From NCBI GenBank assembly GCA_021292165.1, contig CM037878.1, positions 190,091,118 to 190,155,117 of the forward strand: a DNA stretch of 64,000 nucleotides, written 5' to 3'. Shown piece by piece: positions 24,201-36,734 of this stretch. A model generated the notes under the pieces. It worked only from the letters and a program-made list of their open reading frames with translations, did not search any database and was not told where the DNA came from. Within the stretch, counting starts at the first letter, position 1. Every line of letters starts with the position of its first letter. This DNA is from Shinisaurus crocodilurus. Its lineage: Eukaryota > Chordata > Lepidosauria > Squamata > Shinisauridae. Made by a program: the position numbers and the translations under genes.

Positions 24201-26983
24201 CCTGTGGGAAGTGGTCTCTGTTCGGAGGACATGACAACCCATCATGGCTAGTTACCCACAATGGGTTGTCACATCATAACAACACTACAGAAGTATTTAT
24301 TCTGTTAAAAGATTTGCAGGTTTAGCAGTAGAGATAGAGAGACCAGCGACAGTGTAAAAGGCATAGGCCAGGATCCAAAAAGCCTTTTAGACTGCAGCTC
24401 CTCATACTACATCAGGAATAGCCCTCAGGATGCAGCATTATTAAACTGGAACAAGCGTTCAGTAGTGCTTCCAACCAAACTACTGTAGTACAATTGGCTT
24501 TTACTGACACAGGATACATTTTGATAACTAGCTCCTCAGTAGAAAAATGCTCAATACAGAAGAAAGGCATAATCACATATTTTAGTTCATCTTTCAAGTA
24601 TTGTCTATACGGTATGGACTTTAGCAAAATATCTGATAAAGCACCACTCAGGAAATTACTTGATAAGCACTGAAAATACTGTTCAAGCATAATGCAAAAC
24701 TGAAAGATTTGGCGGAGCTCCACTAACACTATTTGAGTTTGCGGAATGACATCACTGGATACTGCCCACTGAACACCAAGAAAAGGTTGTACTGAATGAA
24801 AAAGTCAGGTTCTAATTGCTGCTCCTTGGACATCTACCATTCCCCTGCTGCAGGCTCCATAGAGAAGTCGCATAAGAAAGCCCACAGTGATTCTGAGCAC
24901 TATGTGTGCAGGAAAATCTGGCTCCCTAGAAAGGTAGTCACGCTCTGAAATGCACACATAATATTTGCATACATAACTTACACATATCTACATATGATTT
25001 GAAGATTTAATGTGATAAACTGTGTTGCAGGATTAAAGATTGCTCTGCGACACATATTGATACTGTCAGAGAACAGCTAGGAAACTATAAATACATACAC
25101 TCTCCAAAATGAACTAAATTGTTCTGTTTCTCATACCATGATCATTATGCCGAGCTAAATCCTTTGGATCAATATAAAGGTCGTGGTCTGTATCCAGCTC
25201 CCAAAATTTGCAGTAAATTACATAGAAATGCTCATAAGAGAAGTATTCTGTCAGCTGGTTAATATCTACTTCCTCTTCCAATAATGCCACATTCTATTGA
25301 GAGAAAGGGGGGGGGGGGAGAAAGTGTCATTAAGGATGCAATCCTATGCATGTTTAGACAGAAAAAGGTACTGCAACGTGCTGGCTGGGGAATGCTGGGA
25401 GATGTAGGACCTTTACTGTCTAAACTTGCATAGGATTTCACCCTAAGAGAATATGATTCCATTGATCACAGTAACAGCTTGTAGGAGTTCAGTATCTTAC
25501 CCACATGATAAGTTTATTATCAACTGAGTTGATTTACTCAGAAGCTAGCCTACAGTAAAGAACCGAGAGTTAATCCAACAATAAACCATGGGCAATTGTT
25601 GGGTTAACTCTGGGTTGTTTAACCCCTAAACAACCCAGAGTTCTTGGGTTCGGATGTCATGATAATAATTCAGGAGCAGTGTGTTCCTGGGTTGTTGACT
25701 GAAAGCAGAAGTGCACTCTGCCATGGGAGGCTGCTTGTTTGCTTGCACTCAACTATGGCAATTCCTGGGTTAAACAACTCAGAATTGTAGTTACCTACAT
25801 ACGAACTGGGTCAGTCTATACCAACAATGTCTAGAAAATTGTGTGGGAGCTGCAAGAAGCTGTGTTTGCAGGAGTCAAATTTGTATTCTGTTCAAAGCAG
25901 CACTTGTTCTGGGAAAGTTGACCAAAGTTAAAAATAGCTGGAAATGAACAGCATCAACCCTGAATGTGACCATCATGGCAGCAACATGTTAGCCAACCAA
26001 CATGACCTTTTGTTTTCTTCCTGCTCTGGCCACACCTTATGGAACAAAAAAGAATCAGATATCAGCAAGCCCATTTTTTACTGGGTCCCCAGAACTGTTC
26101 AAATCATCTATTTATAATTCAATGGCCAGTCTTTAACAAAGTTAATTTGCAGGTCTTAAACTAACATGCTCCAGTTTAAGCTGCTGCAGTAGTAGCACCG
26201 TAGACAAGGTTTAAGACTTGACACTGAAGTGGGCAAGTTATATTAGCACACATAATTCCTAAGATGTGCATTCAGTATCAGTGTTAAGAAGTGTAAGGCC
26301 CAGTTTGGAAGATCTAAACCAAAGTTTGCTATTCTGGCTTTAGATTCCAAAGTCTGATGTAATGGGAAACTGTAGTTTAGTCCAAAGTGAAGGCAGAAGC
26401 TTTCACTCTCCTCTTCCTGCACAAAAGAGAAGAGGAAGTGTGCAAAACTCACTGTGGCTCATTAGCAATAATCTAACCCATGGTTTAGATAAGGAATATA
26501 CAAGAATTTAATTCCTGTTCGCAAATTATGTGAACATGTCCCATTCACAAACCCGAATGTGAAGAGGAGCATAATTCTCAAGACATTTTCACAATACCTT
26601 GTACTTCACGTTCAAAAGTGCACACTTCTGAAAATGTGCATTCCGCCCTGCAACCACATTTTCATGCTTTAGCCTATAGGATGGAAGTGTGAATTCGGGG
26701 TGTGTGCTTGCAAAAATGCGTATTTTTTGTGTTAAAAAATGCACACTTTTCCTGTTTGGAAAAAAAAAAGTGCTTGCATTTGGGAGTGAGAATGAAGCAA
26801 GACGAGAATTGAGGTTGAAAACTGAGAACCTCTATGTGCTTGAACATGGCTTGTTCTCCCATTCCTAGGTGGGGAACCTTTTTTGGCTCAAGGGCCGGAT
26901 TGCCATCCAGGAAACACTCAGGCACTGCATGGCAGCAGTGGGCATGGCCAAAACCCAACATGGGCATGGCCACCCCATTCGCA

Positions 26984-27019
<36 letters not shown>

Positions 27020-30000
27020 CCCAGCTCTATCTAATAGCTAATCCATGCAGATCTGCTGTGCAGCTGGGCATTTTGCCTTCTCAGTATTGAGAAAGGGAGC
27101 CTCTCTCCGCTCTGGACAGGGAAAAGCTCTTCTCTCCAATTGGCAGCTGACTGGAGAGAAAATCTTTTGCTGGGGGAAAAGCTGGAGGGCTGGATAAGGA
27201 ACCCCCATAGTCTGTATTTGTCCCGTGGGCCAGATGTTCACCATGCCTGGTTTAGATGGTCACTTGAACTGGGTAAAATCTGCAGTGCAAATTTATGTTA
27301 TCAATACCTAACTTGCACAAATATGTCATACACTGCTGCTTCAGTCTTTCAACAAGCCAATGATAACCCAGCTAAAACGATATTAAATCATAAACATGAA
27401 CAGTACATACACATACTCCTAAATGGAAATAAAATCTAAAGAAAAACAGTTGTACCCGCTGAAATAGACCAGCCCTCAGTAATTTTAGTGCCATCTCCCT
27501 GAACAGTTAACCTGTAAGGTTTATGTCGTCACTCAATTTTTTTTACACATATCATACCTGTAAAAAGCTGCTTTTTCTAAGTTCATTACAAGTGATTCTT
27601 CCTGACCAGGACCTATTTACTGTATAAAATATCCTTTGTATTACCTGAAGCAAGAAAATAGAGTATGAATGGTGTACCAACCACACACATTAAAATGGTC
27701 TGGATACTTAAATATGATAGAATTACTTGCTACGTTCTGCTTTCACTTCTGTTATTTATCTGTTCTGTGCAGATACTCAGGATTTACCTGCCAGTGGCAA
27801 TAAATCAGTTGAGGCAACTAATTTTCTTCGTTGTTAGTTTGTGTGTCGTTTTCCATCCCATGACCTTTCCCCTCTATTCAAACTGGGCAAAATTACTCAA
27901 TCCACTATAAATGCCTCCCAAATTTCTCTCAGCTTCAAATTGGTAAGAGGCTTCAGCATGTACATACCTGTGTTAGCTGACCCATAATGCAGCAAGCAGA
28001 ATTTGGAGAAGGAGAAAGCACTCTGACTGTAGGTTAAGCCTGGAAGATCTTTATATTGCAGCCTTTCCCAATCTGGTGTCCTCCAGATGTGTTGGCCACT
28101 GGCCATGCTGGCTAGGAATGACGGGATTTGTAGTCCATCACATCTGGAGGCACCAGGTTGGGGAAGGCTGCTATATTGTTTTATCAGTGAAGGTCTAGAG
28201 TAGGGCTCTCCAACCTTGGGTCCCCAGATGTTGCTGGACTACAGCTCCCAGAATCCCTTGCCATTAGCCATGCTGGCTGGGTATGCTAGGAGCTGTAGAC
28301 CAGCAACATCTGGGGACCCAAGGTTGGAGAGCCCTGGTCTAGAGTGAGTTAAAATACAGCCTGCATCTAGGAGTATTTTTGTCATAGAATCATAGAAAAG
28401 TAGAGTTGGAAGGGGCCTACAGGGCCATCGAGTCCAACCCCCTGCTCAATGCAGGAATCCAGGTCAAAGCATCCATAACAGATGGCCGTCCAGCTTCACC
28501 TTGAATGCCTCCAGAGTGGGAGAGCTCACCACCTTCCTAAGTAATTGGTTCCATTGTCTTATTGCTCTAACAGTCAGGAAATTTGTCTAATCATGTCTAA
28601 CAGTTGCTTGATTCATGCTTGAAAATTCTGGATTTGTATGGGAGATAAATCCATTTAACTGCTTTTCCTTGATCAAGTCATTCTCTCCATTCACATGATC
28701 ACCACAGCTTACCTTATTTAAGAACTGTGGGTTGCGGTGCACGCCAGAGGCTATTTTGAATATTCAAGCTGCAGCAGGTGGTTGCCGTGGCTTATCGTGT
28801 TGTGCAACCCAGCGAGGGTGGGTTGTTGATGTGGTTAACAAACCACCCACAACCCTAAAACAGCCCATGGACTAAATAAGCCAGGGTGGGCTGTGGAGAT
28901 AATGTGAAGTAGCCCTTTTAGCTAACTAACCTAACTTACAAGGAGGTTGTAACAGTAAAGTGAGGATATGTAACTTGAGCCCTCAGGATAGGTTGTAAAA
29001 GATGCCTAACACAAGACACACATACAATTTTGACATTGGTCCCATTGATTTCAATGCATTTAAGATTGGGATTTAGAAGAATAGGAAAATTATCATTCAT
29101 TCCTCAATTGCAAAGACAGTCCCCTAATTTACTGTGTTCAAGTCTGAGAATTAATATTTTATACAGATACTCCAGTGGCACCACTTAAAGTATACAATAG
29201 TTTATTTATTTATCTAGCTGCCCCATAATAAAAGTTCTCTGGGCAGCTCACAATATAAAACACAACATTAAAATAATTAAAACTAAACCACAGTTAAAAC
29301 ATGGATTTTTAGAGGCTCGAACTATAAGTTATTTAAAAGGCCTGGGTGAATAAAAAGGTCTTCACCTGGTGCCGAGGAGACTATAAAGATGGTGCCAGGC
29401 AAACCTATCTGGGAAGGCTGTTCATTATCGGGGTGTCGGGGGCACTCGGAGCAGGGCCTCTGAAGAAGATCTTAAGATTTGGTCAGATCCATAAGTGAGA
29501 AGGCAATCTTTCAGGAAACATGGCCCCAAGCCGTTTAGGGCTTTAAAGGTTAAAACTAGCACTTTAAATTGGCTCCAGTAATAGACTGGGAGCCAGTGCA
29601 GCTGAGAAGGACAGGTGTAATATGGAGAAAGCACCCTGCCCCAGTCAATAACTTTGCAGCCCTATTCTCTGAGTCACAGTGGTCACTTAAGCCTCTAATA
29701 ACAATAAGGATCAATAAGGATATAAATGGAATAATTAGAAATAATAGTAAGCACCCCCAGATTGCTTATTAGAGAGTAAGGGCCAAAGTAGATGTGATGG
29801 CAGCAGATTCACGGATCTGCCCCAAATACCTAGAAACAGGGAGGGGGGCTGTTTTTAAAAGCAAAAAGGGGTGTGCAGTTGAGAAGTGCCAAACCCTTCC
29901 TTTGCCTGCAGCTTATCTCTCTTTAGCAAGGTGCCCCGGGGGCTTTTTTCTTTAGCCAAGTTCTAATACTGGAAGCCTGTTTGGCTGGGAGAAAAGCAAG

Positions 30001-33000
30001 GAGGGTTCAGCACCCTTTTTGCTATTAAAAATGAATATCCCCACCCACTGCTTACTAATATAATTAAGATAGATCCGTGTTTGAACGCATGGGTTTGCCA
30101 CCAGCATATTTAGTCTGGGCACCGACAAAACATTTTTTAGAGACAAGACACTTACTGTTGTAATGTATCGAGAATGAAATTCTGATGCTTCTTTCAAGAA
30201 GACTAGACTAGGATGACTATTGACCACATCCTAAGAAAGAAGCATGAAGGTTAACCGTTAGAGGCATGTAGTTGGTACTCATTGCCAGCACAGTCAACAC
30301 ATAATTTTAATGTGCAATTTCTTCATGGAACCATGTCAACTAACCAAATCATAAGTTGTAATATTAAAGGACATCTTATACTGTATACTGCAGCCTTCCC
30401 CAACCTGGTGCCCTCCAGATGTTTTGGATTTTAACTCCCATCAGCCTCAGCCAGCATGGCCAATCGTCAAGAGAGCTGGGAGTTGTAGTCCAAAACATCT
30501 GGAGGGTACTGGGTTGGGAAAGGCTGCTGTATACTGTTACAACACCATTATCTCATTTATAAGCAAAATGTCCAAACCATTTTAAGATGACGTATCCAGC
30601 AGATTTCAATTTGAGAAAGAAAAATGGAATACAAATTTTAGAAATATGCAAAAAATCCAGTTATTTTGGAATCAACAAAGACAGAAGAGTAAACATAACA
30701 AATAAATAATGCACAGAAACACATTTGTGCGGCGGGGAGGGGAGAATAAGGAATGATAGAGATGGGGGGGGCAGAGCAAACACATGTGACCTGGATGAAG
30801 GTTAGAAAGGAACTGAAGAGACTTCAGAAGGCTGTGGAAATGGGAATGGCCTTCGTGTCAGTTTTGGTTGAGAAGAACAGCACTGTCTCTGTTCAGATGT
30901 TCTAGTAAGCTGGGTGCCTAGGACTAGTTTCAGCTCATCTACCCAGCAGTGAGTATGTCAATGGGTTAGCGCATGAGACCTACCCATCTTTTTTTTTTTT
31001 TTTAAATGATGGAATGTTAACTGATCCAGTAAAGACTTTTTGGGGAGCCAAGAAATAATGGTAGTAATTAAGAAAGTGTAATTTACTTGTAAAAATGGAA
31101 TGAAGTCTTCTTGTACCAAATAGTTACATCCAGGGCTCTTTAGAAGATGAACAAACTTGGCAGCAGCATCATGACAGGTCTGTAGTATCCTGAAAAGCAT
31201 AATTCATCTAATGTGTGCAAGTATAGTAAGTTTATATAGCCTGTTTTTTCAGCAGGAAATGAGCTCAACTCAAGGTTTATTCATAAGCATGAATGAAACC
31301 TCTAATCCAAAATTCCTCAAGCTGCCCTCTATATACCTCACTCAAAGTTAGGAATGTAACAGGCTTAAATGTGTAACTATTTAAACTCAGGAATGCCTTC
31401 TAAACAATCAACCATATCTTATTTTACCTTCTCTCCCTTTTTAAAAATTCAATTTGAAACAATCTAAATTATCTAATGTTATGGTAGTTCTACAGCAAAT
31501 CCAAAATATATATTCTGGGATGTGGGAGGCAATAACATATTCCTCAGCTCTTGCCATTTTCCTTAGACTAACACTGGAATTTTCCTAGAAACATTCAATT
31601 ACTCTATTTAAAACATGATAAAATGGCCTCACAAAGAAATCATACTTACTTCCGCCACATTGCAACAAATTTATGAACCGATATAAATCCTGTTCGCTCT
31701 CCTCCAGCACAATAAAATAGGGGACCTTTCCAGTAAAGAGGACATTCACATGCCTAGAATTAAGGCATATCAAAAGCAAATTTGAGGGTTATTCTTTCAG
31801 AACCAACTTTAGGGCCTTTGGGAAAAAGCAAGACAATCATTTCATTTTTATTACACTATTATCACTGTAGGCAATAAATTGCATTGTGAGAATTATTGAG
31901 TGGAACACATATGCTGCCCTAGATGCTAAGGAACCCTAATTATACTGATTTCAGGATTTAAGTCAGTTCTTTCCACACAGCCTAAAAAAAACCTTTGGAG
32001 CTTGAATTGCTTCGTATTATAAATATTTGTAGGGAAAGGCTACTACATTTCTTTAACACAAGAAAGAGAAATGCTCAATTTTAGTTTCAACAGTTAAAGC
32101 ACAGGATGTGATCCAGAGACCAGCATGCTCAGGTGGGTTTTCTTTTTCTTTCTTTACAATGGGCACATAAGCTGCCTCCTGTAAATAGCAAAGTGTTCAA
32201 ACCAAACCTTTATGGTCACTGAAGAGAGGTTGCTGGAAAAGATGCACAGATAGGCATATATACCACCTATGGCAGCCTTCTCCAAGATGTGTTGGATTAC
32301 AGCTCCCATAATCCTCAGCCAGCATGGCCATTGGCTGATGGGAGTGTGCCAGGTTGGGGGAGGCTGATCTATAGTATGCAGAGCATTGCTGGATTGAGCC
32401 CCTATCACTTTTTCCTGTACCTCATGGGATGTGACTCTTTATATAGGTAAATATATTATTGTCGGTATCTGCAATACATGATTTAACAGATTGTCAACCT
32501 ATACCAGCTATCAGGAGATCATAACTCACTTGAGGTATGATCTGTTTAGTTCCACAAGGTGACTGAATCGATAGCACAAATGATCAGTGGCGTAGTGGTA
32601 AATTTTGACGTATAAAAGCTAATCATGATAGCCCCTTTAGCTGTGCCCCCAAGCAGAAGCCGTAGTCCAGGATCTATCCATCTATCTTTTCTATGATTTA
32701 TACTGAAAGGTGCTAATATTCTGGTTAAAATCTCCATCATAAAACACAAGGCATCCAAAACAAATAACCCACAGTTATGTTTATGGGGCATGTCTGCAAT
32801 CCTATGCATAGTTATCTGGGAGTAAGCTCCACTGAAATAGGTGGTGCCTACTTCTGACTGCATGGGTTCAAATTGTATAACACATCAAGCTTTTAACATT
32901 GACCTCTTATGGTTTTCAGTGAGCTGAAATGCAACCTTTAGCTTTTAATTAGAAATGCAAACCATCTGGCAAAGAAGTGCATTTAAATTGCTAGCATGAA

Positions 33001-35917
33001 ATAGGAACCCTGTCAAAGAAAAGGAAAGACATATCCACGCTTTGCTTATTTTCCTCACTGTCTGAATTCTTCTATGCTAATCTATCACAAACAACACTAA
33101 ATCTTGAAAGCCTTGCTATCACCTCCTTCACTTGCCAGGGCAAGGAGGGTCCCTCTTCAGTGGCACTCCAGAAGATAACATCATTGCTCCTGCTCTGTAA
33201 AAAGACCTAGAGCTGTATTCCTTGCAAACTCCCCTCCACTATACCACTGCAAATGATACACCACAAAGCCTAATTGCGCACAGCCATTTACAGTCCAACT
33301 TCAGTGAATTATGGGCCATACACATAGAATACCTGACTCTTGCAGCATAATTTAGGCCCTGTCCACATGTACTGTTTCCCAAGAAACATATTAAGGCTAC
33401 AAGTACTATGCACACTTATCTGGGAGTAAGCACTACCAGAGATGGAAGTAAGTCTGACTGAGCAAACACACATAGGATTGCAACGCACAACATTTCAATA
33501 CATTTATGAAACTTCATATCCAGCAGGCATGTGCCCAAGAAGAAAAATGCTATCCACTCACCTTTGCAACTTTACCCATATCATCTAATGTTGCTCGCTC
33601 ATTTGGAAACTGGGAGAAGGTTTTCTCTATCTTAGCAATGACGGCATCTATATTCACTTTTTCTTTTGGACAACCATGAGGAAAATAAAATGTTGGAATG
33701 GTTTGGCTTAGAGATGGTGTCAAAGGTTCTTCTTTCTTTGACTGAACCTACAGAAAAAGTGGCACTTTTAAGATGTGATTAAAAAAAACCCAGGCAACTT
33801 GACAGTTCTCTCTCTGATGTCTGAAAAGTGCATTAAGGCTGCAATCCTGCACACAACCTGGGAGTAAACCTCATTGAACACAATGAGATTTACTTCTGAT
33901 TACAGAAGTATAGGATTGCCCTGTAATTTCCCCACCACTATTACACTCTCATGGTAAGAGTTCAATAAACCTTCAACAGGGGGCGGGGAAGGAAAAAGAG
34001 ATTTTTGTAAAACATAACAATGAACATAACATAACAATGTAAAACAATTCACTATCCCCAAAATTGGTGATACAAAAAGCTATCTTTTGCCCAATAACCT
34101 TCTCACCCACATTTAGAAACAGATTTCTAACAAAACATCTGCAATTATTCAAAGGTTATCTATTATTGGAACCAAGATTACCAAGTAATCACAAGCAAAT
34201 AATGAATAGTTTTGCTAAAAGTGACAGGACTACACTGTAATTTCCAGTTGTTTGGTATATCCTTATCTATACTAGCAGAGTGCAAGCTTTCTTTCAAGTC
34301 CAACAGGGAAAACAAGGAGTGGAAAAAATACTGCATCCTTGGAGGAGATGAGGGACACTTGCTTTAAAATAAATCTCAGTTTAAAGAAAAAAAAATCTCA
34401 TACCAACACTATGTATAGATGGCACAGTTACTAGCCCTGGAACATTAAACAAGTGGCATTAACATTTTTGATATGCAATTTAATAAAAAAAAGCTGTGAT
34501 GGAGGATTTGTCTTTTATTCATGTTGCCCCCTAGAGATATGGCAACATACAGCTAAATGTCAACAGATGGAATAAATCAGAGAAGTGCTATTCTAAGGCT
34601 GCAGTCCTATATACCAGTGATGGGGAACCTCCAGCCCATGGACCAGATGCGACCCTTAGAAGATTTCCATTTGGCCCATGGTGTGGGAGGTAGGGACTGC
34701 AAGGTTAACACCTCCCTGCCCACACATCAGGGTCCCAATTCAGATTGGGCCTTCAGTGCCTGCAATTTACACTGGAAATCTCCCAGTGGAGAGAATTGGG
34801 TGTTTTGCCCCCAGTGCAAATTGCAGGGAGGCGTGGTCTTTCTCCCTCTCATAATACTAGAGCCTGGGGTCATCCAAGGAAGCTAAATGGTGGGAAATTC
34901 AGGACCGATAAGAGGAAGTACTTCTTCACACAACACACAGTTAAACTGGATTTCACCACAAGATATAGTGATGGCTACCAACTTGGATAGCTTTAAAAGA
35001 GGATTAGACAAATTCATGGAGAAAAAGGCTATCAATAGCTGCTAGTCATGATGGCTATATACTACCTCCAGTAACAGAAGCAGTATGGCCATGCTGGCTG
35101 GAAATGACAGAAGACACAGTCCAACACATGTGGAGGAGAGAAGGTTGGAGAAATCTGCCCTAGAGAGATAACCTTTCTATCCCAGTCTCTATACCAGGTC
35201 CATGGCCATGAATGACTTTGATAAGCCTTGCTATGTATTGTCAGACTAAGTCTGCAATACTATATACACTTACTTGGGAATAAGTCCATTGAACTCAATG
35301 AGATTTACAGACATATGCAGGATTGCATTGTAGGACAAGTATATAAACATAGCATGATTTGCAATAGCAGCACAAAATATTGGGCATACATTTCTATAGT
35401 CGATTACTGTTTCTTGCTATGGAGACTCACAGTCACAGAAAAAAATGCAATATAAACATCGAAAACTGGGAAGCTCTGGCCCATGAACTAAATGGAGGTT
35501 GGCCTTTCATAAAGGTTCCATGGACTTTGAAGAAGCCCGAGTGCAAGGTGAAAGAGAGAAACGTGCTAAGCGAAAAGCTCGTCAAACGAATCCTTTACAG
35601 GACCATCTTCCATCTGGTAACCTGTGTCCTCACTGTGGGAAGCTGTGTGGATCTAGAATTGGCCTCCACAGTCACTTACAGACCCATCGCTAGAGTCTAC
35701 ACAAATTTTTTTTTACAATTTCCTCCTTTTATAATTTTCTTTTGGTAATTTTTATCCTGGAAGACAATCTTACTCGGTCATGAGTGATCGCCTACTACTA
35801 TGGAGATAATCTGCTGTAAGAAATTGCTGAAAATCTTGAAACTGATTTGCAAATTTACTTGTAAGACACTGCTGAGTTTGATATAATGATCTGCGTTATT
35901 TTTGTCATTCCCTGTGG

Positions 35918-35963
<46 letters not shown>

Positions 35964-36679
35964 ATTAAAAAAAACTTTTGGTGGATACCTTTGCCAAAAT
36001 ATTTGAGAGTTATTGTCCTATGAGACAGCACAAAAGTATCATGGTGATATGTCATCAGCATGCAAGGAATACATCTGCCGGGAACAGTTAAGTTCTGTCT
36101 GCTGTATTTCTGGAGATTATGGTCTGTAGTCTGATTTTTAAATGCGGATACAGCAGGAAGAAAAAAACCCATACATATGTTATCTATGAGATGCAGTCTC
36201 AATCTATGAGTGACTACAGGGTCATAGGTTCAGCATATCCCTTAACGGATAGTTCTTAATGTATTTTTTCTAGATTTTAGGTTTAGATACTAGATTTAAG
36301 ATTTCACACTTTATCTTTCACCAAACCATTTGTGCTATGCCATCTCCTGCTTAAGGCGACTCCTAATCTCTGTTCAAACAACAGCGCTCATCCTCTGGAC
36401 ATACAATGTACTTGTATACAGTGGGAGGCACCGCACAACTGGAGTGTGCCCAGGGCTGGCTCCACATTTGAAGGGGCCCAGGGCAAAGTGCCCTCAGTGG
36501 GCTCCCCCAGCAGCAGCAGCACTCCACTCATCCCACGTTGCTGTCCCTGCTGACATGTTGATTTCCCCATAATGTAAAATGCTATAATGTGTGCTGCTGT
36601 ACATAAAACATTACATTATGGAGGAGTCAACATGTCAGCAAGGACAAGGGTGGAGAATCAAAATGTTGGTGTGTGTGTC

Positions 36680-36734
<55 letters not shown>

